Positions 36,101 to 49,385 of a stretch of DNA of 64,000 bases are shown piece by piece; within the stretch, counting starts at the first letter, position 1, and every line of letters begins with the position of its first letter. The stretch is from Littorina saxatilis (lineage: Eukaryota; Mollusca; Gastropoda; Littorinimorpha; Littorinidae). The DNA lies in NCBI RefSeq assembly GCF_037325665.1, contig NC_090248.1, positions 25,376,440 to 25,440,439 of the forward strand, read 5' to 3'. The notes beneath the pieces are model-generated. The model had not been told where the DNA came from. It did not search any database and saw only the letters and a program-made list of their open reading frames with translations. The position numbers and the translations under genes were made by a program.

Positions 36101-39100
36101 AATAGGCCGTGAAAAGTAGGATATGCGCCGAAATGGCTGCGATCTGCTGGTCGATGTGAATGCGTGATGTATTGTGTAAAAAATTCCATCTCACACGGCA
36201 TAAATAGATCCCTGCGCCTTGAGTCCGAGTCTGGAGATACGCGCGCGATATAAGACTTCATATATATATAATAATCTTACAAGCGTGTTGGTACGTCGTA
36301 CATGTAGTCTACTCCCTGTTATGGTATGGGTCAACTGAGCCTTGATCCACTTAAAGAATGCAAAATGCAATAGACGAATAGTCACTGGGACCCCCCTTTT
36401 CAGACCCCGCCCCCCCCCCCCCCCCAATTTAGGAATTCCTCTCTTTCAAGACCTTACTTTTAAGATTTTCTCTTCACAGTCTCTGTAAATGTACGCCCAT
36501 TTTAAGACTTTCTCATTTTTAGGAACTGCATGATTTTCTCAAAAGTTTTTGAGGTCTTAAAAGGGGGGTTCCACTGTACAAACAATAGGCAATAATCGCA
36601 GGTGTGCTGGTGCGCCTTGAACCAACTGTTAAGGCTCCTAGGGCTACCATGAAATACACCGTTTTTCTCTTCAAGTCATTTGACCACGTCAACATTCTTG
36701 AAACGAAACTGTTTGTGTTAAAATTGTGTGTGCATTTGCTTGAATGTATATAAAATAATAGTACAAGTATATGATAAAAAAAAAGGCTTTTAGATTGACT
36801 TAGAAAAAAATATTAAATGAAAACTAGGCAAAGGGATGAATTGAAACATGTTTAAGTTCGATCATGAATGTCAAGCCAATTTCAAAACTATTCATCAGAA
36901 TGATTTGAATTTTTGCGGAAATGTTTAAGCCATGCTGATAGATTTTTGTGTGTTCTACAGGCTATAAGCTCTAACGAAGGAAAGGTAAAGAGATACAACT
37001 GTTGACTTTGTGGGTAAAAAATGTCTGAAAACTTGATTTTTTTTATCTCTTTAACCTTCCTCTTTAGAGCTTGATGCAACCATGGCCAAAAACACAAGAT
37101 TCACATTTGGAGGCCAAGCCATGCAGTGAAACAGGGTTGAGATTTTAGAGCTAATCTATTATAGCCCTAATAATTAAAAAATGCTATGTGAGCATAGAGG
37201 TTCACAAGAGTATACCAGGAGACTAAAGTAGCCACACGCCATCACAAACAGTTCACCACAATTGACAGATGTCTAACCAGCAATAACGTAAAAGAAAGGT
37301 CTTAAGCTACTATAAATAGCCAACATTGCTTGCCGGCAGACAACTCTGTCAGTGCAGAGGCTGCTGTGAAGGGAGACTACTGCATCACCCTGTCACATTA
37401 GGACCCTATTTTCTCAGATTTTGGGAAGACTTAAAGAAGGGTTCTGCTGCATACAGAGTAAACACAGTTGTTAAATCAAAAATACCTTCTGCGATTCTTC
37501 GGACGCGACAGCTCATCATACTCTGAGGGTAGTGACGGCGATCCAAGGACATCGTACTGGCTTGGGGATGCAGCATCTCTGTAGTCCTCTTCTAGTTTCC
37601 CAACACCCCCCTATACACAGAGAGACACTCCTTAAACAATGCTGATTCAGTGTTGTTGCCAGCCTAAGAAGACAATAGGTCATTTGGACCTCCCTAAAAA
37701 AAACAATAGGTCCAAATGTCCTGGCTTTAAAAAAAACAAATTGTACCGCCATACCTTTGATACATGCAATGCAAAATAACTTACAGTCCGGAGTTAAATC
37801 TATCTTTTTACGCAAAAATGACAATAAAGCCATTGAACAATGATAACACTTTATCTGATTCTCACAGAAATTAGTGTCGGCGCTCATGTGCTGATTTTTG
37901 GCAGTGCCCGGTGTGCGAATGTAGGGATCCTGCCTGATCTTCGCATTACAATGTCGTAGTATTATATTGATGAACTTTCCGCTGTTTGCGCCGTTTTCGG
38001 TAAATAGGTACACCGGCTGGATCGGGTATTTCCGTAAACGCAGCCTCGAGCCTGTCAATGACGACAAACACGAACTCGGCACCGAGTGCATTTTCACTCG
38101 TAGCGAACATGAGCATTTCGATCGGGGTTTGTTTTCCGACTTTGCAACTCCCATTCCATTCACTGCAGACCTTGTCCGCATTGTACGAATATGTATCGGC
38201 AGTTGACCACCAAAACGTAAAAACTATCGGTCCATCGACCGGACAAGGCTAGGCCCAATGCGTCAAATTAGAAAGGAATGCGTCAGAGACCGAAGACCGA
38301 GGCCTGGCAACAACACTGCTGATTTAATCCCTTCATTCAACTACATGTACCTTAATTTGAGGGTGAAAGTCTTCACAGATCTCAGCGCTGTAATTCAGGA
38401 ATTCAATTTCACTAGTCCAGCTTAAAGAGAATCAATAACAGAAAACAGATTGTAAATCTTCATAAAGGACAATGGCAAGGGAACACAGACATTTCTTGTT
38501 ACTGCAATCAACAAAGAGGTTTATTTTCTTCATCAGACAGATGACAGGCAGAAAGGCTAGCTGAGACAAGACTGTGAGACAGATAATAATAATACGAATA
38601 TTTGTAACGCACACATCTCACCAACAGGCGACTCAAGGCGCACATACACTCATTCACACACACACGGAGACTTAAAGTCACTATTACACACACACACCAT
38701 CAACCATTTAAATATGTACAGTTATTCAGGGTGGGATGGGGGTGGGCAGTGTAGAATGCATGGATTATTTGGAAAAAAGGAATGTCTTGAGTGCAGATTT
38801 GAATGATTCGATGGACTGTTGTTGACGGAGGGGGAGAGGTAGTGTGTTCCATTGGCTAGGTGCTTGGAAAGAAAATGAGCGTTGACCTGCTGTTTTGAGT
38901 TTGGTGTGGGGGATGTTGAGCTTGAGGGAGTCGGCAGATGATCTGAGTGCTCGTGAAGGGACATAGAGAGAGAGAGAGTCAGAGAGATAGGCAGGGGCGA
39001 GACCATGGAGGCATTTGTAGGTGAGAGTGTTGATTTTGTATGTGATACGGGCAGGAACGGGCAACCAGTGGAGCTGATTTAGGAGGGGGGTGATATGGTC

Positions 39101-39854
39101 TCTCTTTTTCTTTCGTAAGACAAGACGGGCAGAGCTATTTTGAATGCGTTGGAGACGAGAGATAGAAGAAGAGGGAAGACAGATGTGAATGAGCAACACC
39201 AAAAACATGTAAAAACTGTGTACCAAACCAAACAATGAAAGAGTGAACGTTATTATCCAGCTACACCATTAAATACATGTACCACTCGTGATAACTCACA
39301 GATGCACCAGCAGTTCCACTCCCTGGGTAGGACTTGGAATGAACGAAGGGTCTTTCTTGGGTTAACGCCATACCGGCCATCTACAAAATAGTTAGAGATG
39401 GCACTTGGAAAATTACACAAGTTCACAACAAAAGAACACTCATGTCACTAACAAAACTTTTGTCTACGACACTCGGCATCTTGGTTTCAAGGTCCTTCCA
39501 GCCTCTACTAAGACCACTTAGGTTGACGTACTTGTGAAGACTTCGTTTTGTCTATAACTAAAGTTCCACAAACTTACCTTTCTTGATTTTCTTTTTACTT
39601 CTGTCATCGTGCAGTTCTCTTCAGTGGGAAAAATTATATTACTGACAGCTATACATCCTTTGGGCTAAATTGCATTAAAGAAACACACTTGTATATATAT
39701 ACATGTACGACCTTTCATATGATGACAAATCCACTTGTAGCTATCAAGATCCTTTTCAGGAAATATTTATACCAACAGTTGCCAACAGGAAGCATCTATA
39801 TGTGAATAAACAATCTATTGTAAAACACTCTCACATACACATGGGTCACAATAC

Positions 39855-39919
<65 letters not shown>

Positions 39920-39929
39920 CACACACACA

Positions 39930-39999
<70 letters not shown>

Positions 40000-40123
40000 T
40001 GTTGTTTTGACACACTCTAGCTGCTCTTTTTTTCAAGCATGCATTCAAATTATAAACACACACATAATGCACACCCTCAGTCGAGTTGGGTGACATATTC
40101 ACAGATCACCGACAGCTACACCC

Positions 40124-40180
<57 letters not shown>

Positions 40181-42039
40181 TCATGCACACCGACAGACAG
40201 ACAAACAGATAGATGTTCACACACCCAGCAATTCAGACATGCTCATCACACACATCAACATTCACACACAGCAACAAATCAACCGACACATTCAGACAAT
40301 TAGTCCGATGGACAGACAGACAAACAGATCTGGCCCACATGCATACCTGGCTTTCAAGATTTGCTTCAGATCTGGGGCGATCAAGCTCCTCCTCTGCATC
40401 CGTCACCAGTCCTCTAGTAGGTGCTGTGGAAAAATAATAATAATACAAGTTTGACCAAACTGACTTCTATGGAAAATACACTCAGCTAATAAAGTGAATC
40501 CCCCCCCCCCCCTCTCTAGTAAGACCTAAACAAATCTAAGAAAATCAGGTCTTAAAAGGAAGGAGGTCTTAAAATGGAGGTTGATGTTCAAAGGTCTTAA
40601 AATGGAGGTTGATGTTCAAAGGTCTTAAAATGGAGGTTGATGTTCAAAGGTCTTAAAATGGAGGTTGATGTTCAAAGGTCATGAACAGAAAATTTGAAAA
40701 AGTAAGGTCCTAAAAGGGGTGAAGTCTCAAATTAGGGAACAATAATTAGTGACCCTCCACCACGGAATGAGTCGGATGTCACCTCGCAGGGTTTTGCGCT
40801 AGGCCTTATATATGTCTGGGGGCTGTTAATTAAGGTATCAGTGTGAGGATCACCTTAATTAGTCACAGGCTTATAACTCGAAAAGTTTTCGCTCTTTTCT
40901 AAAACAGTTTTCACAACTGGATATAGAGTTTCAAAAATCTCTTTAAGAAAATGTAAAAATATAAAAAATCATGCAAAGGTGACATGCGACTCGATCATTC
41001 CGTGGTGGAGGGTCACATATGATGGGTTTTACAAGGGGGTGCTATGGGGTGGATCACTTGCATAGTCAGTATAGTTGCTGCCGGCATTAGGACCAATTTG
41101 TCGCTATCATCGTAGGTTTGAGGCCAAAGTACGGCAAGATGTTTGTGTATTTACCAGAGTTGTTCATTGGATGGGGACAGAATCGCACCACGTGTACCCA
41201 ATGTGTGCAAATGAATGCAAAAACAGCAATGTGCACATTAGAGATCCCGAGTTTTCAGCAAAAGCCGTGGGTACTTGGTAACTGAGTCACAGGTACCCTA
41301 GCAATGGTTCCATGTCTTTTGAGCGCCAACATTTGAGCGCCAACATTTGAGCGCCAACATATGAGCGCCGCAACATTACAGCGCCGCACATTACAGCGCC
41401 GCACATTACGGCGCCGCACATTACGGCGCCGCACATTACAACGACGCACATTTGAGCGCCGGGTCGAGTATATGTATCACGAAAGACGTGAGTGTGTGCT
41501 TAGAGTTATTGTAGTCTGCAGATTATTTCGAGGACACATACATTGGACATCCTCGACGTCGTGGACCACGCCATCAACCGATGTTTGCTGTGCAGATGTG
41601 GAACCTTCACGAAAGGACCCTGACGGACAATGCTAAGTCCAACAACAGCGTTTCACAACGCCTTCCAGGGCCTCCTCGGGGCGCATTCACCGAGCCTGTG
41701 GCGGCTTATCGCTGCGCTCAAGAAAGAACAGATCCTTGTGCAGGCCGACATCACCCGCCTTCTGGCAGGCCAGGCTCCCGCCCCCAAGCGCCGGAAGTAC
41801 AGAGACCTGCAGGTGCGTGCCAAACGGATCATTGTGCAATACAATGCTGGCCAGCGTGGCTTGATCGACACAATGGAAGGTCTGGCCTTCACCTTCATGT
41901 TTTAGATCATTTAAGTGCTTTTAGTCATCCCCGTGATTTTAATGTGCCAGCGCGCCCGTTGTTCATGTTCAGTCGTCAATAAAAGTATGCAAATTTTTGT
42001 TCTCCCTGGTGTGTGTGTGTGTGTGTGTGTTTGTGTGTA

Positions 42040-42073
<34 letters not shown>

Positions 42074-42114
42074 TGTGTGTGTGTGTGTGTGTGTGCGTGC
42101 GTGTGTGTGTGTGT

Positions 42115-42177
<63 letters not shown>

Positions 42178-45100
42178 AGACTACACCATAAACATAAACA
42201 CCATCACACATAAACAAACAAACACGCAAAATAACGGATCAAATAACGACTATTCAGAAAACAGCACACAATGACACCTACGGCGCTCAAATGTCCGGCG
42301 CTGTAAAGTGCGGCGCTGAAATGTCGCGGTGCTCAAATGTGCGGCGCTCAAAAGTGCGGCGCTAAAATGTGCGGCGCTCAAATGTTGGCGCTCAAATGTT
42401 GGCGCTCAAAAGTCGTGTCACCCCTAGCAATGACATGCATCCTTGAAGACGCCATATTTCTTGCCAAAACGACATGGTGTTGCACCCAAAAATGTCACCA
42501 TTTAGGAGGTGCATGCCCCTGAGATCAAAAAGCTTAGGAATGAAGAAAAGGGGGGTTCCACCAGCATACATGCGTTATCACAAGTGGATGAAATACTACA
42601 AGTAGATAACATTCCCGTTCATTGGCTCTATCGACGCCCGCTTTTAACCACTTGCTTCCCTTTATATGATAAACCGTCCATAGATCGTCGTTCTCCCGAA
42701 CTAAGTCCTTAGTATGTCATCAAGAATAGAGGATTTTGGGATATCCTTTCATGCGCCTTTCGGCGATTGGTCAATGCATTTTGTATCAATAATGTCGGTC
42801 TCGCTTGAAAATTATCGCTACTTAATATTGCTTTCCAAACTTATATGAAGTGACTTATATGAAGTGACTTATATGAAGTGACCGGGAGCGTATTGGGTCA
42901 GTTACTGAACTAGCCCCAAACAGTGAGATATGGAGAACAGTACACAAATACGAACGGAGAGACTCGGAAACTCGAGTCACCGAGTCGTCGCCACGCTAGA
43001 GAACTCACGTGTAATATTTGAAGTTAAAATCTCCCTCGACTATAGTGCGACAAAATAGCTCAGTCGGTAGAGTCCCCGATTGACGGTGCGCTAGTCCTTA
43101 CTTTTGTGGTCCCGGGTTCGATTCGCTTCGGAGGCAATTTTATTTTTGTTTTTTTCTGAACTCGTAATTCTTGTATTTAATTCATTAGCTTCATTCCAAA
43201 GGATTTTCAACTTTTTCTTGTTTTCTCAACTCTATATATATTTTGATTTATCCCAAAGATTTTGAGTCGTGTATTGAAAATCGTATACCGTACTTTCGGG
43301 ACTATAAGGCGCTTTGTTATATAGGGCGCAACCCCCACTTTTGAGGTAAAATTGAGGAAAAACATCACATTAGGCAAATATTTGTGCTCTGTGTGCTCTG
43401 TGTGTGCGGGAGATCAAAGGCAGGTCCATTGTGATAGCTGGGTGGCCTTCTTCACAGACACTGACCTTCTTCCCCCGGTGTCAATGACCCAGGTTTAGCT
43501 GTGAGAGGTGGTTCCCCTTTCATATCTGAGAGAGGAAACTTTCAGTGCACCGGGGTCAGTGACAGAGTTTAACCTAGGGGGGGGGGGGGGGGGGGGGGGG
43601 GTTAATCTATGGGGCGGTCTCTTTGATGTCTTGAGAGGAAACTTGGCCAGGGTAGTACCTAGTAGCTAAAACATGGCCATTATCACAAGTTCTTTGACTG
43701 AGATGAAACTTGGCCAGGGATTTCTATTTTAACAACACATAGGGCGCTTCCGTTCAATAAGCCGCAGGGGTTAAGATTGAGAAAAAAAGTTGCGCCTTAT
43801 AGTCCGTATTTACCATAAAATACGGTATAGTGCATGAGTGCCATTGATTATGATGAGTTTGGCCGAGCGACGATAGAGAGAGTCTAACTTTTTCAAGTGG
43901 ACATCACTTTTTCAAGTGAAACATAATTAATGTTAGGCATTACATGAGCATGGTGGAACATTTCCAGAGTCCTTCTGTCCGTAAATTTAACTTGGATAGG
44001 AGGAAAACGTTCTTGGCTACTTTCTTGCAAATATGCTGTAATTGTGCCTGCCACTTGAATTCACAATCAATAATTAGCCCTAAAACACGATGCTGTTGAA
44101 CTTGTTCAATTGATTGCGTACCAATAGTAAGATTTAGTTTGAGTGGAGAAATCTGGTGTTTTTGTCTTGTTGCAATTACCATACTTTTAGTTTTTATTGG
44201 ATGGACAAGCATAGCATTAGCACAACACCAGTTATTTACATCGTTTAAAGCTGTTTGAAGGGAGGACTCTATTACTGGAACAGACTTAAATTTCCACTTG
44301 CATGAAGAGAAGAATCGTCAGCAAAAAAATCACTTCTTACATTACTGTCAGAAATGTGCAGTGGCAGATCATTGATATACAGACAGAACAAGATCGGCCC
44401 AAGCACTGAACCTTGAGGCACCCCGCATTTCACAGTCTCCTCAGTAGATATTTTACAGTTTAGGGCAGTATATTGAGATCTGTCATGTAAATAGGAAGCA
44501 AGGAAGTTACACACTGAACTGTTTTTGACATACAACTGTAATTTCTTCAATAGAATTGAATGATCAACAAGATCAAACGCTTTTTTAAAGTCGAGAAACA
44601 CAGCACCACTGATTTCAGATCGGTTTGTTGCAGACAACCACGGCAGGTGTCGCATAGCGTGGTAAGGGCGCTGTGACAAGAGTGATTTGTTCGAAAACCA
44701 GACTCAAATTGATGGAAAAGGTTTCTGCTTTCTATGTACGCGAGCAAATGTTTGTGAATATGTTTTTCCAATGGTTTGGATAAAATGGGTAATAAGGAAA
44801 TGGGTCTAAAATTATTTGGGTCGGATAAATTTCCGCCTTTATAGAGTGGAATTACTTTTGCTCTCTTTAACAAACTATAGGTACAGTATTTTGCTTTATG
44901 CAGAGATTATACACATAAGTGAGTGGCTCCACAATATATGGTAGAGCCAAGGACTACTCCTTGGGTGGAGCTAATTTGGCCAAGTAAGGAGGAATCTTAT
45001 CAGGACCCATGGACTTTTTATTCTCAAGGCCTTCTAGCACCTTACCTACCTCATGCACTGCCATGTCTGGAATAGTAAAAAAATCGTCTGGTTTACATTT

Positions 45101-46035
45101 CTGATTACAAAAATCATGTAATTTTGATAAAGAGACTTCAATGTCAGAATCAGGACTGTCGCATTTTGCAGATTCATTTAGCCTATTGGCAAGGGACACA
45201 AAATGGTTATTAAAATCTTCAGGGGAGATGGTTGTGGCAGACCAATTTGAGTTCTGTTTAGATTTACCTAATATGTTATTAACAGCACGCCAAACAGTTG
45301 CAATATCTTTCTTGTCCTCGATTAATATATTAAAATAATTTGCTTTTGCTTGACGTGTTAATTCTGTCACTTTATTCCTTTGTTTCTTAAAATCAGACTT
45401 CATGTTGTTTGGTTTGTAAAAATCACGCAGGGACATGGCTTCTATAATCTGTTCCGTCAACCATGGGGGAAGAGATGGATATTTCACTCTGTGGTGACGT
45501 AGTGGGGCATGCTTATCCACTATAGGATAAAATATATCTAAAAGGGCGCCCAACGCCTCGTCAGCAACAACATGATTAAACACAGAGGAAAATGGTGCTA
45601 AACTGAGATCAAAGAAGAACTTGGTTTCATCAAACGTTTTAAAGCTTCTCTATTCAATAGTTGTATGGCCCTTGTGCACCGGCTTAGGTAACTTGAATGA
45701 CCAAGAACAAAATATTGAACAATGGTCACTGATGCTTGAAGGTACAGTTTTCACGTTTGACACCATGGAGGTACTATTAGTGTAAATGTGGTCAATCAAC
45801 GTTGATGTTGTATCAGTCAATCTGGTTGAGGTGTTCACAAGTTGATGGAATCCAAAGAGAGATGTTACTGAGCGCCAGGCTGTCTGGGTTTTATGCAAGT
45901 CTATGTTAAAATCACCAAGTAACAAAACATTACGATTATTACATTTAATGTTATCCATCAAATCAATAAAATCGTCAGACCAAGCTGAATGGGATGCGGG
46001 ATTTCTTACATACACGTACAAAGCCGAGGAGAAAA

Positions 46036-46134
<99 letters not shown>

Positions 46135-49100
46135 GGGAAAAGACACAGACACAGCAGAACAGAAGATTAAAGGCCAGGCTGGGGTGGGATGACAGGTACA
46201 GTCACGTGGCATGTAAATGTGATTATAGTATATTATATATACTTTGCACATTTACGGATGACGTATTAATTCATGGAGGTGCCAGTTTGTGCTTTCAATA
46301 GACAATGTTCTAAAATGACTCTGTAGATCATTGTTATGGGGCTGTCGTAGAGTTGAGCCCTGAATACCTCATGAGCCAAATTAACACGTGATATATGCCA
46401 CCATTTCTACTAAAGAAAGTGATCATGACATTACAGTTAATAAAGAGCTGCATTGTGCATATTTTCAAAAGAGAAAGACATCTTGAGCAAACACAGTGTC
46501 ATTTATGCATATAGTCGCCTCAATAGGATGCCAATGTTTCTTCCAAAGACATGCACATCTGAGCTGATTCATTGTATTTACAGACACCATGTCTTTTAAA
46601 GCCTGTCAAAACTTTGGCAGAGTTATTTCCAGAAAACATCTATTCATACTGTGCAGCGATACTTACCCTCTACATTGGACACTCGCAGACCGGGGGTCTC
46701 AATGTTAAAGTCACTCGGTGGTACATTCGTTCCAGCTGCGCTATCAGGTACTGGTGCTGAAATCACAAGAAAAAACGTTTATGCCTCGGATGTAAGCACA
46801 CACACATTTAAAGATTATCGGTTTTAATTTAATCATTTATTTCTGGAATTTCAAAATAGGGACAACCAAGTACATGGCTGTAGGAACAAGGTACGTGTGC
46901 CAAGATGGACGATGTCCCCCTCATTGCTCTGCTAAGTTTGGAGAGTATGCATGGCTCTGACCAAGCATGTCATTCGCCGGCTATATAAAAAAAGGAAGGT
47001 AAAACTGTGGAAGCGACACGTTATTGAAATTATGTCACTGATTAGACACTGCATGGTGACATTACATCTGTATTCATCCGCAGTCTAACTGTAAAAGTTT
47101 TTTTTACAGATCTCGTTCTGAACTTGAAATATTCACCCTGTGAGATCCACACACAATGAATACCTTCCCAGAGTGTCACTGTCAGCTTGTGTATTTTAAT
47201 GTGGGTGTGAGACTGGCACACTTGCTTGGCCAAACTCTTCCCACTGAGCATGCCGTGCAAGCAAAAAACCTTCAATCATATGGGACAACTTGGTGTATCT
47301 GTGCATTACAATGTGTATATGGTTTTAACACATTTTCTTAAATTCATGTTTGATACAATGATAAAACAATGGCCAGGGAACTAAACCGTATTCCGAGAAA
47401 TGTTGCTGGGATTTATTTTCTTAAGCAATTTTGCTGAAACCGCCATAAACACTTCAAGGCTAACTGTTTTTTTGGTGTCCCCTTTTTCCAACCGTGAAAA
47501 ATGTTCAGATGATGTGCTGAAATGATGGCAATTAAAGCTTTAGATGATTTGGAGAAAATAACCCACATAAATACAGTTGATGTTTCGCCACCAGCTGTCA
47601 GCACCAAACGACATGCGTGCATAAAACTTAATACTTTGTGTAGCTGCTAAAATGAATCATGTGATAATCGGCAGGCTCAAACAATGTAATATGCAGTGCA
47701 ATAATATGTGATTACACCAATATCTCAGGTTACAAGTTCAACCCTTCTGTCAAATTCTGCATACTGTACCATAACTAATGCAGGGAAGCGGAGCATAAAT
47801 CAGAACCAAAATTCTCTTGATACAATAGTGATTAATGACACACCAAACATTAGATATTCACTTTTGAAAGTAGTTGAATCCAGACCCATGGGCGTACTGC
47901 TTTGCACAGGAGATCTCAGCTGAGGAGAGGATGTGTTTGGGTGTTTCTTCTGCCATTCCTGATCAACTTGTTCTGCGGAAAATACATGAGCGCATTTTTC
48001 ATTACTTTGAGTCTGTTATTGGGAGCTCGGAGTATAAAACTGCCACGAAAACAATAAACCAATTTCTAGTTGGTAAAATTCAACTGAAAACTACAAGAAA
48101 TGAATCATGAACTTTTCATTAAAAATGGAAGCCTGCTCTAAGAGTAATTATACGGAGCAAATCCATACAGAAATATATAGAAACACGGACATTCACTAAC
48201 AGACACAGAATCACAAATCAACCCACAGACAAACTAGCTAGGACACACCAACATGGACACAGATACACACAATTTCACAACAATAATAATAGTCCACTAC
48301 AATATAATAGTCCACTACAATATAATAGTCGAACACATCAAGAGTGTTTATAATAGATTACACAATAACAGCAACTATGCAGAACCCTGCTGTACAATAC
48401 TTAATACATGCAATTTAATGTACAATACAAAATTATGTTTCGTAACATTCCCCCCTTCCAAAAGTTAATTGACATTGCTTGGACTCAGAGCATAGGTATT
48501 TCGGTCCCGCACAAAACTTACGTTTTAGTATCAGAAACTTTTGTTTGTGCTCTTGAAGTTTCAGATGTGGTTCTTCAAGTGCCTTCATAAAAGCAGGGAA
48601 CCATTTGTGTTTCATTTTCAAAAAGTCAAGAAGTAATCGGGCAGATGCATTTTGCCCTTCTGTTTCATATTTTCTCCTCACTCGCTCCTGAAAAAGAACA
48701 ACACAGCATATTAAGCTAGTGGAACACAGTTCCCAAGGCATTTAGTCAGAGGTATTTACTGTTAAGTGAAGGTTAACACTATAAAGGACAATTTTGATCA
48801 ATGCATTTTGCAGCTTCTGTATCATATTTTTTCTTCACTCGCTCCTGAAAAAAGAACAACACAGCATATTAAGCTAGTGGAACATAATTCCCAAGGCAGT
48901 TTGTCAGACTCAGGTTTACTGTTAAATTAAGATTAAAACTATAAAGGTAATTTTGTTCAACTCATAATTAGACACAGGAGTACGTGTCACCTGAATGATT
49001 TTCAAAACCAATGAGATCATGTCAGCTCAGCTTTACCAATATTCCTTTTCATTTCAACATTGTTTTATTAAATGTGTTCAACTTTCCTTTTGGGCCACAA

Positions 49101-49340
49101 TGCTAGTACTGTAAACTTTATATATGCCCCCCCCCCCCCCCCATGCACCAATTTTTCCCAAAAGTTGTGGGTGGGTGTTTACTAGGTACTAATTACCTTT
49201 GCAGGAGCGGTTCCTTTGCTAGAATAACAAAGTTTTGGTCACTTATTTATTTATAAAGGAGATTTCTATAGCGCATAACTAAAAGCACTATGCACTTGGC
49301 ATGGAAGTATTCAAAGGATGCGTTATACAAAACTTTCCAC

Positions 49341-49385
<45 letters not shown>

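Larger units (their letters stand above)
41307..42421. mobile_element. MULE element with tandem-repeat inverted ends
   Basis: Flanked by a perfect duplication CCCTAGCAATG (41296-41306 and 42422-42432), in the size range of Mutator-like elements. Each end is an array of about 14-15-bp units around GAGCGCCAACATTT and GCGCCGCACATTAC, inverted between left (41317-41460) and right (42278-42413). The interior carries a transposase remnant and a TG array. Confidence 0.85.

Noticed and set aside
38348-38420. Possible extra exon of gene 2 (frame WTSEIEFLNYSAEICEDFHP between AG and GTACAT)
   Set aside because: It is 70 nt long in that frame and would shift the reading frame; leaving it out joins exons 39300-39380 and 37486-37610 perfectly. 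Alternative splicing is not excluded.
40085-40330. CRISPR-like array (CAGACAGA repeats)
   Set aside because: Simple tetranucleotide microsatellite without spacers, in a eukaryotic intron.
41361-41636. Arg-Thr repeat frame LQRRTLQRRT
   Set aside because: Translation of the 15-bp array that forms the MULE terminus.
43048-43136. Functional tRNA gene
   Set aside because: Boxes A and B are present but the acceptor stem does not pair; SINE head is more likely. The same reasoning applies to 7981-8061.
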